Shown: positions 23,890-33,142, counted from the stretch's first letter. The stretch is 33,142 bases of DNA from Dysgonomonas sp. 216 (GCF_010501065.1 NZ_QVMM01000024.1:1-33142), one strand, 5' to 3'. A program made the numbers and translations. Notes: generated from the letters alone by a model not told the origin.

Positions 23890-25404
23890 ATGATAGAAAT
23901 AATGGATACAACCCTGCGGGATGGTGAACAAACTTCAGGTGTGTCGTTCTCTCCACAGGAAAAACTAAGTATAGCTAATCTGCTCCTCAGCGATTTGGGT
24001 GTTGATCGGATAGAAATAGCCTCAGCCCGTGTTTCGGATGGAGAATTTGCTGCTGTAAAAAAAATAGCAGATTGGGCAAAGATAGCAGGATATACCGATA
24101 AACTAGAAATACTTGGTTTTATCGACAATGGAGCTTCGTTAAAATGGATACAAGATGTTGGTTGTAATACAATAAACCTACTAACCAAAGGCTCTTTTAA
24201 GCATGTAACCGAACAGTTAAGAAAAACACCTGAAGAGCATCTTGAAGACATAAAACGAGACGTATACCTTGCTGAAAAGATGGGTATAACAGTAAATCTA
24301 TACCTCGAAGATTGGTCAAACGGAATGGAAAATTCCGAGGAATATGTATATTTCTTGGTCGATAACCTGAAAGATTTACCCATAAAGCGATTTATGTTAC
24401 CCGATACTTTAGGCATTTTAAATCCTCATACAACATGGCGTTATTGTCGTAGGATGAGAAACCGTTATCCTGATTTACATCTCGATTTTCACGCCCATAA
24501 TGATTATGATCTCGCAGTAGCTAATGTAATGGTTGCAACAGAAGTGGGTTTAGACGGAGTCCATGTAACAATAAATGGACTAGGCGAACGCGCAGGAAAT
24601 GCCTCTCTCTCAAGTGTTATTGCAGTCTTTCATGATCATCTTAAAATAAAAACATCCATAAAAGAAGAGGAAATAAACAAGGTCAGCCGTGTTGTAGAGA
24701 CTTATTCGGGTCAAACCATTTCTGCAAACCAACCCATTATCGGCGAAAATGTATTTACACAATGCGCTGGAATACATGCAGATGGAGACAATAAAAACAA
24801 TCTATATTACAACGATTTACACCCCGATCGTTTTGGGCGTGTCCGCGAATATGCTTTAGGAAAACTTTCGGGTAAAGCTAATATTCGTAAAAATATAGAA
24901 GCCCTAGGGATAGAACTCGACGAAACAGACATGGCCAAAGTTACAAGCAGAGTAATAGAGCTTGGAGATAAGAAGGAAATCATCACTCAAAGCGATCTGC
25001 CATATATTATTTCGGATGTTCTGAAACAAAACGAAAAAGAAAGAAAAGTCAAAATCATAACATTTGCTTTTGTCTTAACTAAAGGATTACGCCCTACAGC
25101 AACTGTGCGTGTAGAAGTTGATGGAGTAGAATATGAACAGACAGCACCGGGTGATGGTCAGTATCATGCTTTTTCCAAAGCATTATATAAGATATATAAG
25201 AAATTGAATAAGCCTATTCCTACTTTAAAAAACTACTCGGTATATATTCCACCTGGTGGACGTACCGATGCCTTGGTTCAGACTGTAACTACATGGGAAT
25301 TTAATGGTAAGGAATTTCGTACACGAGGACTGGATGCCGACCAAACTGAAGCAGCAGTTAAAGCAACTGAGAAAATGCTGAATATAATTGAAGATATGAA
25401 CTAA
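23890..25404 (+). CDS. cimA: (R)-citramalate synthase (LeuA-like, Leptospira CimA type)
   Basis: 504 aa from ATG 23890. It should condense acetyl-CoA and pyruvate to citramalate, starting the threonine-independent route to 2-oxobutanoate and isoleucine. [12 protein letters not shown] (6-17) gives the catalytic Arg10/Asp11; [14 protein letters not shown] holds the metal-binding His pair; the C-terminus is a LeuA-type regulatory domain. Recalled Leptospira citramalate synthase positions Leu81, Leu104 and Tyr144 (pyruvate pocket) and Glu146 map with a constant offset of 6, without gaps, to Leu75 (LEILGF), Leu98 (NLLTKGS), Tyr138 and Glu140 (LYLEDWSNG). Database labels often call this gene a second 2-isopropylmalate synthase or homocitrate synthase-like protein. 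The in-frame TTG at 23857 lies in a hairpin, so ATG 23890 is preferred. Substrate assignment is strong inference, not proof. Confidence 0.87.
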   Translation: MIEIMDTTLRDGEQTSGVSFSPQEKLSIANLLLSDLGVDRIEIASARVSDGEFAAVKKIADWAKIAGYTDKLEILGFIDNGASLKWIQDVGCNTINLLTKGSFKHVTEQLRKTPEEHLEDIKRDVYLAEKMGITVNLYLEDWSNGMENSEEYVYFLVDNLKDLPIKRFMLPDTLGILNPHTTWRYCRRMRNRYPDLHLDFHAHNDYDLAVANVMVATEVGLDGVHVTINGLGERAGNASLSSVIAVFHDHLKIKTSIKEEEINKVSRVVETYSGQTISANQPIIGENVFTQCAGIHADGDNKNNLYYNDLHPDRFGRVREYALGKLSGKANIRKNIEALGIELDETDMAKVTSRVIELGDKKEIITQSDLPYIISDVLKQNEKERKVKIITFAFVLTKGLRPTATVRVEVDGVEYEQTAPGDGQYHAFSKALYKIYKKLNKPIPTLKNYSVYIPPGGRTDALVQTVTTWEFNGKEFRTRGLDADQTEAAVKATEKMLNIIEDMN

Positions 25405-25433
25405 AAACGAATATATATAAATAAACAACTAAA

Positions 25434-26501
25434 ATGAAATTAAACATTGCAGTACTTCCCGGAGACGGAATTGGTCCTGAGATTGTAGGCCAGGCATTAA
25501 GAGTAACAGAAGCCGTTTGTGAAAAATTTGGTCACGAACTTACCTATAAATACGGATTAGTAGGTGCATCAGCCATCGATCAAGTAGGTAACCCCTACCC
25601 TGATGAAACACACGAATTGTGTATGGGATCTGATGCTGTTCTGTTTGGTGCTATTGGCGACCCTAAATTCGATAATAATCCTGCAGCTAAAGTTCGTCCT
25701 GAACAAGGGCTTTTAGCTATGCGCAAAAAATTGGGATTATATGCTAACCTACGTCCTGTATCAACCTTTCCATCTCTTATTCATAAATCTCCATTAAGAG
25801 CAGATCTGGTAGAAGGGGCCGATTTTATGTGTGTGCGCGAGCTTACAGGTGGTTTATACTTTGGACGTCCACAAGGAAGAAGCGAAGACGGGAACACCGC
25901 TTACGACACTTGTGTGTACACCCGTGAAGAAGTAGAACGCATTGTTCGCTTATCATACAAATTCGCAGAACAACGTCGTAAAAAATTGACTATAGTAGAT
26001 AAAGCTAACGTTTTATGTACATCACGTCTTTGGCGTCAGGTTTCACAGGAAATAGAAAAAGAGTTTCCTAATGTTGAAACTGAATATATGTTTGTCGATA
26101 ATGCAGCCATGCAGATAATACAATGGCCTAAACGATTCGATGTTTTAGTTACAGAGAATTTATTTGGTGATATATTAACCGATGAAGCATCAGTAATAAC
26201 AGGTTCGTTGGGTATGCTTCCATCGGCATCAATTGGTATACATACCTCTGTATTTGAACCTATACACGGATCATATCCTCAAGCAACCGGTAAAAACATA
26301 GCAAATCCTTTAGCTACTATCCTTTCTGCTGCTATGATGTTCGAATATGCTTTCGAACTGAAAGAAGAAGGCTCACTTATCCGCAAAGCTGTTGATGCTT
26401 CAATGGCAGAAGGTATTGTTACTGAGGATATCGCATCAGGCAGTAAAGCTTACTCAACATCCGATGTTGGAGATTGGATTGTTGACTTCATTAAAAAATA
26501 A
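25434..26501 (+). CDS. leuB: 3-isopropylmalate dehydrogenase
   Basis: 355 aa. It oxidatively decarboxylates 3-isopropylmalate to 2-oxoisocaproate using NAD+, and by the same chemistry methylmalate to 2-oxobutanoate. Motifs: PGDGIGPE (9-16), the substrate-binding [15 protein letters not shown] region, [29 protein letters not shown] with metal-binding Asp residues, and the NAD-site block [19 protein letters not shown]. Length is standard. Last gene of the operon, 29 bp after cimA and followed by a terminator. Confidence 0.97.
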   Translation: MKLNIAVLPGDGIGPEIVGQALRVTEAVCEKFGHELTYKYGLVGASAIDQVGNPYPDETHELCMGSDAVLFGAIGDPKFDNNPAAKVRPEQGLLAMRKKLGLYANLRPVSTFPSLIHKSPLRADLVEGADFMCVRELTGGLYFGRPQGRSEDGNTAYDTCVYTREEVERIVRLSYKFAEQRRKKLTIVDKANVLCTSRLWRQVSQEIEKEFPNVETEYMFVDNAAMQIIQWPKRFDVLVTENLFGDILTDEASVITGSLGMLPSASIGIHTSVFEPIHGSYPQATGKNIANPLATILSAAMMFEYAFELKEEGSLIRKAVDASMAEGIVTEDIASGSKAYSTSDVGDWIVDFIKK

Positions 26502-26550
26502 ATACCATTCTATTATTGATATAGCTTAAAAGAAAGGCTGGAAATTAAAT

Positions 26551-26604
26551 AATCCTTTCAGAACCATTCATTATCAAGAGTGTTTTTGAAAGGATTTCTT
26601 TTTT
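26551..26604 (+). terminator. Terminator at the end of the leu/ile operon
   Basis: AATCCTTTCA (26551-26560) pairs perfectly with TGAAAGGATT (26587-26596), then TC and six T (26599-26604); the loop is 26 nt. An upstream GAAAGG (26532-26537) can pair with CCTTTC (26554-26559) and compete with the stem. Confidence 0.75.
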
Positions 26605-26616
26605 AGTCATCAGGCT

Positions 26617-27030
26617 CTATTCTTCATCAAAATCATCGAAGAATGAGAAATCTGTAAAATCTTCCAGCTCCCGACGATCTTTTTTTGTTGGTCGCCCTGT
26701 ACCTCTTGCTCTATCGATAAAGCCACTGGCTTTTGATAATTCCAGTATCTGATACTCAGAAGCCGGAGTTACATCCTTCATGTATTCAGGTACAAGTTTA
26801 GCCCCCATTCGTCGTTCTGTGAGCGCAAGTACTTCAAACGAATATGTAATAGGAGATTTACGTATTTCAATAACATCGCCTACCTTTATCATTCGCGATG
26901 GTTTTATATTTACACCTTTAATCATTACCCTCCCTTTTTTACAGGCTTCAATAGCCATCGAACGGGTTTTAAATAAGCGTACACCCCAAAGCCATTTATC
27001 TATGCGTACTTCGTTCTGTCCTTCTTTCAT
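26617..27030 (-). CDS. S4-domain RNA-binding protein, Hsp15-like
   Basis: 137 aa from ATG 27030. The S4 domain fills the first half: VRIDKWLWGVRLFKTRSMA, then ACKKGRVMIKGVNIKPSRMIKVGDVIEI. The middle ARGTGRPTKKDRRELEDF is typical of the HslR/Hsp15 family, and the end is a short acidic tail rich in Asp, Glu and Phe. E. coli Hsp15 binds free 50S subunits carrying stalled peptidyl-tRNA and helps recycle them. The frame could begin at a GTG (27054), but that codon lies inside a hairpin following yebC, and MKEGQNEVRIDKWLW matches the family N-terminus better. Last of the pheT-yebC-S4 group; it converges on the leu operon. Confidence 0.85.
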   Translation of the reverse strand: MKEGQNEVRIDKWLWGVRLFKTRSMAIEACKKGRVMIKGVNIKPSRMIKVGDVIEIRKSPITYSFEVLALTERRMGAKLVPEYMKDVTPASEYQILELSKASGFIDRARGTGRPTKKDRRELEDFTDFSFFDDFDEE

Positions 27031-27049
27031 ACTATAAATTAAACAAATA

Positions 27050-27078
27050 GGCACCGGAATTTCATCAAGACCAGTGCC
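27050..27078 (-). terminator. Weak terminator-like hairpin after yebC
   Basis: GGCACCGG (27050-27057) pairs with CCAGTGCC (27071-27078), 8 pairs with one wobble. On the minus strand it is followed by TATTTGTTTAATTT, a poor T-tract. Read-through into the S4 gene is likely, so it may only attenuate. Confidence 0.45.
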
Positions 27079-27105
27079 AGTTTTTATATTTCAGCCTATA
27101 TTATA

Positions 27106-27822
27106 CTATTCTTGCATATTATGGAATACATTTTGCACATCATCGTCTTCTTCAAATTTATCAAGAAGTTTTTCAAGCGTAGTACGCTGTTCTTCCGTTA
27201 CTTCCTTTAACTCGTGAGGAATACGTTCGAACTCTGCACTATGTATTTCAAAACCATTTTCTTCCAGATATTTTTGAATATCAGAGTACGATTTAAACTC
27301 TCCATACAATATAATATTTTCGTCTTCGTCCTGAACCAGTTCATCCACTCCAAAGTCAATAAGCTCTAGTTCAAGGTCTTCAAGCGAAATACCATCCTTT
27401 GGCGATATTTTAAATACACATTTATGATCGAACAAAAACTCAAGGCTTCCCGATGTGCCTAACGAACCTCCATGCTTATTGAAATAACTCCGTACATTAG
27501 CAACTGTACGAGTAGGGTTATCGGTAGCCGTTTCTACTACTATTGCAATACCAAAAGGTCCATATCCTTCGTATACAACCTCTTTATAATCAGCCTCGTC
27601 CTTCGATGTTGCTTTTTTTATGGCACGTTCAACATTGTCCTTCGGCATGTTTTCTTTCTTTGCCTGTTGCATCAAAACCCTCAAACGAGGATTTGTATCC
27701 GGCTCCGGACCTCCGTCTTTAACGGCCATTGTTATTTGTTTTCCTAACTTTGTGAATACGCGGGCCATATTTCCCCAGCGTTTCATTTTCGTTGCTTTAC
27801 GATATTCAAAAGCTCTTCCCAT
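27106..27822 (-). CDS. yebC: YebC/PmpR family translation factor
   Basis: 238 aa, cytosolic. Family blocks are complete: MGRAFEYRKATKMKRWGNMARVF at the start, NPRLRVLMQQAKKENMPKDNVERAIKKA, YEGYGPFGIAIVVETATDNPTRTVANVR, and GSLEFLFDHKCVF. The acidic C-terminus (EDDDVQNVFHNM) is typical. These proteins were long annotated as transcriptional regulators; recent work on YebC and mitochondrial TACO1 links them to relieving ribosome stalling at proline-rich sequences. The gene lies 34 bp downstream of pheT and is probably cotranscribed. Confidence 0.95.
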   Translation of the reverse strand: MGRAFEYRKATKMKRWGNMARVFTKLGKQITMAVKDGGPEPDTNPRLRVLMQQAKKENMPKDNVERAIKKATSKDEADYKEVVYEGYGPFGIAIVVETATDNPTRTVANVRSYFNKHGGSLGTSGSLEFLFDHKCVFKISPKDGISLEDLELELIDFGVDELVQDEDENIILYGEFKSYSDIQKYLEENGFEIHSAEFERIPHELKEVTEEQRTTLEKLLDKFEEDDDVQNVFHNMQE

Positions 27823-27856
27823 AAGTTATATATTGTTTTCCTTTTTTATTGTTAAA

Positions 27857-30319
27857 CTATTTTCTTAATTCTGCACCAAGCTCTTTTTCCAGTTGCATCT
27901 GAATTTTTCGCATAATATCATCTATTTGCTTATCATTCAGTGTTTTTTCACTATCCTGTATTACAAAGTTTACCGCATATGATTTTTTACCTTCGGGAAG
28001 ATTCTTTCCTTCATATACATCAAACAATTTAACTTCTTTCAATAGTTTTTTCTCGGTTTTCAGCGCAATTCTTTTAACATCATCAAATAACACTCCTTTA
28101 TCCAAAAGTAAAGCTAAATCTCTTTTTACTACCGGATATTTTGATATTTCTTTGTATGTAACCACATGCTTCTTTATCTCTTTCATTAAAGCATTCCAGT
28201 TGAGTTCGGCAAAGTATACCTCTGTGTTTATGTCGGTTTCTTTAAGTAGCTTTTTACTTACAATACCTAAAGTACCTAATTCTCGTGTATGACTTTTTAT
28301 TATTAAGCCTACGTTATATATTTCGTTCGAGAATTGCTTATATTCATATTTTTGTGGTGAAATTCCCAATCGTAACAATATGCTTTCGACATAAGCTTTT
28401 AATTGGTACACCGACATTTTCTCATTTTCAGCAGCCCAAGTGTTTTCGATGCTATTTCCACACAGCCATAAACCTAAATGCAATTCTTCCGAATACTCTT
28501 TCAATGGCTCCCCTTCTATTCTGCGATCGGCATCGTAATAATAACAATTACCTAATTCGTAAAACCGAAGGTTACTGTTTTTCCTGTTTCGGTTGTAAGC
28601 AATACTTTCTAATCCTCCGAATAATAAAGTCTGGCGCATTACGCTTAAATCACTACTTAACGGATTTAATAACCTTACACATTTCGATTCGGGATATGTT
28701 TCTAAATTAGCATAGTACGATTCTTTTGTCAGCGAATTATTTAATATCTCATTAAATCCGGCTCCTGTAAGCTGCTCTGATATAAGGTTCTGTAAATCGG
28801 TACTGCGGTCTGTTATTGTTTTATACGACAGATTCGATTTTACATCATCGCCAATCTCAACGTTGTTATAGCCATATATCCTTAATATATCTTCAATAAC
28901 ATCAACATCGCGCTGAACATCTACACGATAACGAGGTACACTAAGAGTTAGGTTATCTCCCGATTCCTTTTCGATAACCATCTCAAGGCTCGACAGTATA
29001 GATTTTACTGTTTCACGGTCAATATTTTTTCCTATCAGTTTGTTAACCTTATCGAGATTAAGTTCTACCTTGAAGTTATCAAATTTTTGAGGATACACAT
29101 CCTGAATATTTCCTACAATCTCGCCTCCTGCAACTTCTTGTATAAGTAAAGCGGTACGTTTCATCACATATATTGTATCGTTAGGGTCGACACCACGTTC
29201 GAAACGAAATGAAGAGTCTGTATTTAAACCATGACGACGTGCTGTTTTTCGTATCCATGTAGGATTAAAGTATGCACATTCAAGAAACACATCCTTTGTT
29301 TCTTCTGTAACTCCCGATTTAAGCCCGCCAAAAACTCCGCCAATACACATTCCTTCTTTGTCATTACATATCATCAAGTCCTTATCACTCAATGTATGTT
29401 CTACACCATCAAGAGTAGTAAAATTTGTACCTTCGGGTTCTGTCCGTACAATTACTGTATTTCCTGTTATATATGCCGCATCAAAAGCATGAAGTGGATG
29501 TCCCAACTCGTGTAAAACATAGTTAGTAACATCTACTACATTATTTATCGGACGTAAACCGATATTAGTCAGACGCTTTTTCAGCCAATCAGGACTTTCT
29601 TTTACATTTACGTTTTTTATTGTTACTCCCGCATAACGAGGACAAGCCTCCGTATTTTCAACTTTTACAGTTATTCCTTGTACATCGCTGTTTATTTTGA
29701 ATTCATCGACTGAAGGCAATGTCAATTTTGAAAGCTTTCCGTTTTGCTGTAAATAAGCTGCTAAATCGCGAGCAACGCCATAATGAGACGATGCATCTAC
29801 ACGATTCGGGGTAATATCTACTTCAAGTATGAAGTCACTTTTTATGTTGTAATAATCTTTTGCTAATGTTCCAACTTTTGCATCGGCAGGTAACACTATT
29901 ATTCCATCATGACTTGCACCTATCCCAATTTCATCTTCGGCACAAATCATACCAAAAGATTCTTCGCCTCTTATTTTCGATTTTTTTATTGTAAACGACT
30001 CCTCTCCCGAATACAAAATTGTACCAACCAAAGCTACAACAACCTTTTGCCCTGCTGCTACATTCGGAGCACCACACACAATCTGTAATAAATCGGGCTG
30101 GCCAACATTTACTGTTGTAATATGTAAATGGTCTGAATTAGGATGATCGATACAAGTGATAACTTCGCCAATAACCAAACCTTCTAAGCCTCCCTTAACA
30201 GACTGAACTTCTTCAACTCCTCCGGTTTCTAAACCAATAGAAGTTAATGCTGCTGATGTTTCTGCTGGTGTTAAATCAAAATTCAAGTATTCTTTTAACC
30301 AGTTGTATGAAATATTCAT
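27857..30319 (-). CDS. pheT: Phenylalanine--tRNA ligase beta subunit
   Basis: 820 aa, full bacterial length. With PheS (not in the window) it charges tRNA-Phe; the beta subunit provides tRNA binding and editing. The order is the N-terminal MNISYNWLKEYLNFDL, a tRNA-binding domain (about 40-150, with NVGQPDLLQIVCGAPNVAAG), the B3/B4 editing domain with RFERGVDP near its end, B5, and a C-terminal ferredoxin-fold anticodon-binding domain (about 727-820, starting YKEISKYPVVKRDLALLLDKG). A candidate promoter (30406-30436) lies about 90 nt upstream. It heads a likely operon with yebC and the S4 gene. pheS must be elsewhere, which is usual in this phylum. Confidence 0.97.
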   Translation of the reverse strand: MNISYNWLKEYLNFDLTPAETSAALTSIGLETGGVEEVQSVKGGLEGLVIGEVITCIDHPNSDHLHITTVNVGQPDLLQIVCGAPNVAAGQKVVVALVGTILYSGEESFTIKKSKIRGEESFGMICAEDEIGIGASHDGIIVLPADAKVGTLAKDYYNIKSDFILEVDITPNRVDASSHYGVARDLAAYLQQNGKLSKLTLPSVDEFKINSDVQGITVKVENTEACPRYAGVTIKNVNVKESPDWLKKRLTNIGLRPINNVVDVTNYVLHELGHPLHAFDAAYITGNTVIVRTEPEGTNFTTLDGVEHTLSDKDLMICNDKEGMCIGGVFGGLKSGVTEETKDVFLECAYFNPTWIRKTARRHGLNTDSSFRFERGVDPNDTIYVMKRTALLIQEVAGGEIVGNIQDVYPQKFDNFKVELNLDKVNKLIGKNIDRETVKSILSSLEMVIEKESGDNLTLSVPRYRVDVQRDVDVIEDILRIYGYNNVEIGDDVKSNLSYKTITDRSTDLQNLISEQLTGAGFNEILNNSLTKESYYANLETYPESKCVRLLNPLSSDLSVMRQTLLFGGLESIAYNRNRKNSNLRFYELGNCYYYDADRRIEGEPLKEYSEELHLGLWLCGNSIENTWAAENEKMSVYQLKAYVESILLRLGISPQKYEYKQFSNEIYNVGLIIKSHTRELGTLGIVSKKLLKETDINTEVYFAELNWNALMKEIKKHVVTYKEISKYPVVKRDLALLLDKGVLFDDVKRIALKTEKKLLKEVKLFDVYEGKNLPEGKKSYAVNFVIQDSEKTLNDKQIDDIMRKIQMQLEKELGAELRK

Positions 30320-30711
30320 ATAATGTTTTCTTTAGCTCTTTGTCCGCTATTTACAGAAAGAGACGATTTATATTATTATTTCTATTTTCGTTCGAAAAAT
30401 AAGCCCAAAAATATAAAATTTATCAGACCTGTGAAAATATAATAAGCGCTTTAAATTAAAAATAAATTCCTGTTACAGATATTCTACTTACATAGAATTA
30501 AGCATTACTCAAAATATTCAGAAACCTATAATAAATAAAAACCTGACAAATCTTACACTTTTACTTTGAAAAATAAAATATGGTATTAAAAATCCAGCTC
30601 CCGTCTACATAAATGCTTAATGTCATATAATTTGATTTACAATTGCCCTTAGCTGTTATTTACGCTAAAAGTACTCAATATATAGATAAACAATAGTTTA
30701 TAATATTGGTA
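30320..30711. other. Intergenic region, 392 bp, no gene seen
   Basis: AT-rich spacer between the pheT operon and the proS-nucleotidyltransferase operon, both on the minus strand. Apart from the pheT promoter candidate at 30406-30436 I see no gene, no strong hairpin and no repeat. No clear terminator follows the nucleotidyltransferase-like gene. Confidence 0.5.
30406..30436 (-). promoter_or_regulatory. Candidate promoter of pheT
   Basis: The minus strand reads TTTC (30433-30436), 19 nt, then TATTTTTG (30406-30413). The -7 box is a full match; the -33 box has one mismatch. Confidence 0.5.
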
Positions 30712-31239
30712 TCAACAAACGTTATTTGCATCTTCTTGTATTCTTTTCAGCAATTCGGGGTATTGAATACCTTTTTGATTGAAATACTCTTTAATAGCTC
30801 TAACTTTTGCTTCTTTATCGGGCATAAGTTGATAAAGCACATACCACTCTTCGAGTGTCGAAAAAGGAGTAAGTATTCCGTCTATTTCGAAAAGGTGAGG
30901 TACTGAAAGTTTGTCATATTGATATTCAAAAACGCCGACTTTAGTTTTTATTTTAAAGCCAGCCATTAAATCTACATTTATACCATTAATGATATATTCA
31001 TAAAAATATTCTGTCAGGTATATCTCCGATTTTTTTTCTTTCATCTTTTCGCCCATAGACGAAAGAATTTTATCGGCAATTGATATATCTTGAACCGACA
31101 CACTTATGTCAATATCTTTTGGTGTACTTGTTAACCCATATTTATATAACAAGACAGAAGCCCCAACACTCCAAAGTATTTCTGAAGTATTTAGGGCTTT
31201 CGCTATTTCTACAAGTGTAAATTGTAACGATTTTGTCAT
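30712..31239 (-). CDS. Small nucleotidyltransferase-like protein
   Basis: 175 aa, no signal peptide or membrane segment. The layout fits a minimal nucleotidyltransferase fold: SVGASVLLYKYGL (25-37), then a short gap and PKDIDISVSV (40-49), which supplies the DxD-type metal site, and later NGINVDLMAGF with a possible third Asp. Such proteins include antibiotic-modifying enzymes, AbiEii-like toxins and uncharacterised housekeeping members; nothing here distinguishes these. It lies 17 bp downstream of proS on the same strand, so it is probably cotranscribed. No small partner gene (HEPN or antitoxin) is adjacent, which argues against a classical toxin-antitoxin pair. Confidence 0.65.
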   Translation of the reverse strand: MTKSLQFTLVEIAKALNTSEILWSVGASVLLYKYGLTSTPKDIDISVSVQDISIADKILSSMGEKMKEKKSEIYLTEYFYEYIINGINVDLMAGFKIKTKVGVFEYQYDKLSVPHLFEIDGILTPFSTLEEWYVLYQLMPDKEAKVRAIKEYFNQKGIQYPELLKRIQEDANNVC

Positions 31240-31256
31240 TTTTTATTTATGCTCTT

Positions 31257-32738
31257 TTAATAAGCACGAGCAAAAATAACTCTTTGAACTGAAGGTTTTC
31301 CTGTAACCATACATTTTCCGGGAGTTTTATCTCCATCTAAAGGAATACAGCGTATAGTAGCCTTAGTTTCTGTCTTTATTAACTCTTCTGTTTCGGGAGT
31401 TCCATCCCAATGAGCCAATATAAAACCTCCATCTCCTATTTTTTCTTTAAACTCTTCATAGGTATCAACCTCTATTGTATGGCTTTTTCTGTAATCCGAT
31501 GCTTTTTTATAAATATTAGCTTGGATGTCGTCAAGCAGATTTTTAATATATACATCAATATTGTCACACGATATGGTTTCTTTTGTAAGAGTATCGCGGC
31601 GAGCAACTTCTACTGTATTGTTCTCTAAATCACGACCTCCCATAGCCAACCGAACAGGCACACCCTTAAGTTCGTATTCCGAGAATTTCCATCCCGGCTT
31701 CTTATTGTCAGCATTATCATACTTTACAGATACGCCCAAAGCCTTTAAAGCCTTTACTATACCTTCAACTTTCTCGTCAATTTGTGCAAGTTGTTCCTCA
31801 CTACGATAAATTGGGACAATAACAACCTGATATGGTGCAAGTTTTGGAGGCAAAACCAATCCATTATCATCGGAATGCGACATTATAAGCGCTCCCATTA
31901 AACGGGTAGATACCCCCCATGATGTAGCCCAAACGTGTTCACGCTTTCCTTCTTTATCGGCAAAAGTTACATCGAAAGCTTTCGCAAAGTTTTGTCCTAA
32001 AAAGTGTGACGTTCCTGCTTGCAAAGCTTTACCATCCTGCATAAGAGCCTCTATTGCATATGTATCAACAGCTCCGGCGAAACGTTCCGATGCCGATTTT
32101 ACTCCTTTTACAACAGGCACAGCCATATATTCTTCGGCAAAACAAGCATATACTTCGAGCATACGACGGGCTTCTTCTACAGCTTCTTCTTGTGTTGCAT
32201 GAGCAGTATGCCCTTCTTGCCACAAAAACTCAGCAGTACGTAAAAATAAACGTGTACGCATTTCCCATCGCACAACATTAGCCCATTGGTTTACTAATAT
32301 AGGCAAGTCGCGATACGACTGTATCCAGTTGCGGTAAGTATTCCATATAATAGTTTCGGACGTTGGCCTTACAATTAATTCTTCTTCAAGTTTTGCTTCG
32401 GGATCAACAACAACACCTCTACCCTCTGGATCATTTTTCAGACGATAGTGAGTGACAACAGCACATTCTTTGGCAAACCCTTCAACATGATCAGCTTCTT
32501 TACTTAGAAATGATTTTGGAATGAATAGAGGAAAATATGCGTTTACATGTCCTGTTTCTTTAAACATGTCATCTAGTTGGCGCTGCATTTTCTCCCAAAT
32601 AGCATATCCATAAGGTTTTATAACCATACATCCCCTAACTGCCGAATTTTCAGCAAGATCGGCTTTTATCACTAAATCCTGATACCACTGACTGTAATCT
32701 TTACTTCTCGAAGTCAGCTCTTTAAGTTCTTTTGCCAT
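31257..32738 (-). CDS. proS: Proline--tRNA ligase (archaeal/eukaryotic-type, short form)
   Basis: 493 aa, class II synthetase that charges tRNA-Pro. Class II motif 2 is visible in [20 protein letters not shown], and motif 3 in [19 protein letters not shown]. The active-site segment [17 protein letters not shown] and the anticodon-binding domain from [15 protein letters not shown] are present, and the C-terminal domain ends VIFARAY. It lacks the large editing insertion of E. coli ProS and matches the roughly 490-residue ProS type 3 found in Bacteroidota. A near-consensus promoter lies just upstream, giving a leader of about 27 nt. Confidence 0.96.
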   Translation of the reverse strand: MAKELKELTSRSKDYSQWYQDLVIKADLAENSAVRGCMVIKPYGYAIWEKMQRQLDDMFKETGHVNAYFPLFIPKSFLSKEADHVEGFAKECAVVTHYRLKNDPEGRGVVVDPEAKLEEELIVRPTSETIIWNTYRNWIQSYRDLPILVNQWANVVRWEMRTRLFLRTAEFLWQEGHTAHATQEEAVEEARRMLEVYACFAEEYMAVPVVKGVKSASERFAGAVDTYAIEALMQDGKALQAGTSHFLGQNFAKAFDVTFADKEGKREHVWATSWGVSTRLMGALIMSHSDDNGLVLPPKLAPYQVVIVPIYRSEEQLAQIDEKVEGIVKALKALGVSVKYDNADNKKPGWKFSEYELKGVPVRLAMGGRDLENNTVEVARRDTLTKETISCDNIDVYIKNLLDDIQANIYKKASDYRKSHTIEVDTYEEFKEKIGDGGFILAHWDGTPETEELIKTETKATIRCIPLDGDKTPGKCMVTGKPSVQRVIFARAY

Positions 32739-32771
32739 ATTACGTTGTTATGTATATTCTTTTTTGCAAGG

Positions 32772-32802
32772 CAAAGTTATGAAAAAAGCTATTTCGGGCA
32801 AT
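32772..32802 (-). promoter_or_regulatory. Candidate promoter of proS
   Basis: The minus strand reads ATTG (32799-32802), 19 nt, then TAACTTTG (32772-32779), identical to the leu-operon -7 box. It is well placed 34 bp before the proS ATG. Confidence 0.6.
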
Positions 32803-32945
32803 TGATAATGAGTATAAATTTAAATTATGGTTTAGTAATAATCTATAGTTAAGCTTTTCTTTATTTTTTTTCAGCTTTACAGTCCTTATTTTCTGCACTA
32901 TACAAGTATTCTGTTTATTTTTTATTAGAGCTTCTTTATTTTTTA

Positions 32946-32976
32946 TTTGCAAATAAAATAAAAAGGTTTACCTTTG
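32946..32976 (+). promoter_or_regulatory. Promoter of the tRNA-Lys gene
   Basis: TTTG (32946-32949), 19 nt, TACCTTTG (32969-32976): a perfect consensus match placed 29 bp before the mature tRNA start. Confidence 0.75.
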
Positions 32977-33004
32977 CACTCGCTTTTGAAAAGCAAAACA
33001 GGGA

Positions 33005-33077
33005 GATTCCGTAGCTCAGTTGGTAGAGCACATCACTTTTAATGATGGGGTCCTGGGTTCGAGCCCCAGCGGGATCA
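33005..33077 (+). tRNA. tRNA-Lys (anticodon UUU)
   Basis: 73 nt with a complete cloverleaf. Acceptor GATTCCG pairs with CGGGATC (one G-T), the D stem is GCTC/GAGC, the anticodon stem CATCA/TGATG encloses CTTTTAA with anticodon TTT, and the T stem CTGGG/CCCAG encloses TTCGAGC. The discriminator is A (33077) and CCA is not encoded. It reads AAA and AAG codons. Confidence 0.97.
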
Positions 33078-33142
33078 CTGGAAGATCGGAAACTAACAGA
33101 CAATTTTCCGGCAAAACAAGACAAAACTCTCTAGAATAGCAT

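Noticed and set aside
27031..27054. GTG start for the S4-domain protein
   Set aside because: The codon lies inside the hairpin after yebC, and the added residues do not resemble the family N-terminus.
1..33142. CRISPR array or phage defence island
   Set aside because: No regularly spaced direct repeats and no Cas, restriction or known defence genes were seen; the ATPase and the NTase-like gene alone are insufficient.

Overview
The window looks like a chromosomal segment of an anaerobic Bacteroidota, probably Bacteroidales and close to Dysgonomonas, Paludibacter or Parabacteroides. Low GC, promoters of the TTTG-N19-TAnnTTTG type, A-rich leaders without Shine-Dalgarno sites, a PPi-dependent phosphofructokinase, a single-chain pyruvate:ferredoxin oxidoreductase, GH127 and a type IX secretion (T9SS) sorting tail all point there. 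The genus is inference.

Layout. 1-235 holds a promoter firing leftward off the window. 236-2234 is a two-gene unit: a secreted endonuclease/exonuclease/phosphatase protein and lipoprotein ApbE. 2219-4229 (minus) holds two tandem paralogous HTH-type proteins behind a long leader rich in dyads. 4602-6605 (minus) is a secreted CotH-kinase/ricin-lectin/T9SS protein, divergent from a GH127 beta-L-arabinofuranosidase (6855-9218). Next come a GNAT acetyltransferase and a DUF4230 protein (minus), then an AAA/DUF4143-type ATPase (plus). 12094-15645 is nifJ. 15773-16315 is an orphan phage-terminase-small-subunit-like HTH protein. It is followed by about 900 bp without a convincing gene, whose first half is GC-rich and packed with inverted repeats. 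pfp (17260-18906) and proC (minus) follow.

The most informative part is 20012-26604, a branched-chain amino acid operon: promoter, 26-codon leader peptide, attenuator, leuA, leuC, leuD, cimA, leuB and terminator. The leader carries three Ile codons followed directly by three Leu codons. A 13-position pairing with two mismatches can compete with the terminator. The fourth enzyme aligns without gaps with the pyruvate-pocket residues recalled for Leptospira citramalate synthase, so the operon should make both leucine and the isoleucine precursor 2-oxobutanoate. The sensed amino acids thus match the products.

The right end is a translation block. Reading leftward it holds proS plus a small nucleotidyltransferase-like gene, and pheT-yebC-S4-domain protein. 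A tRNA-Lys(UUU) gene follows on the plus strand behind a textbook promoter. No CRISPR array, rRNA or intact insertion sequence was seen.
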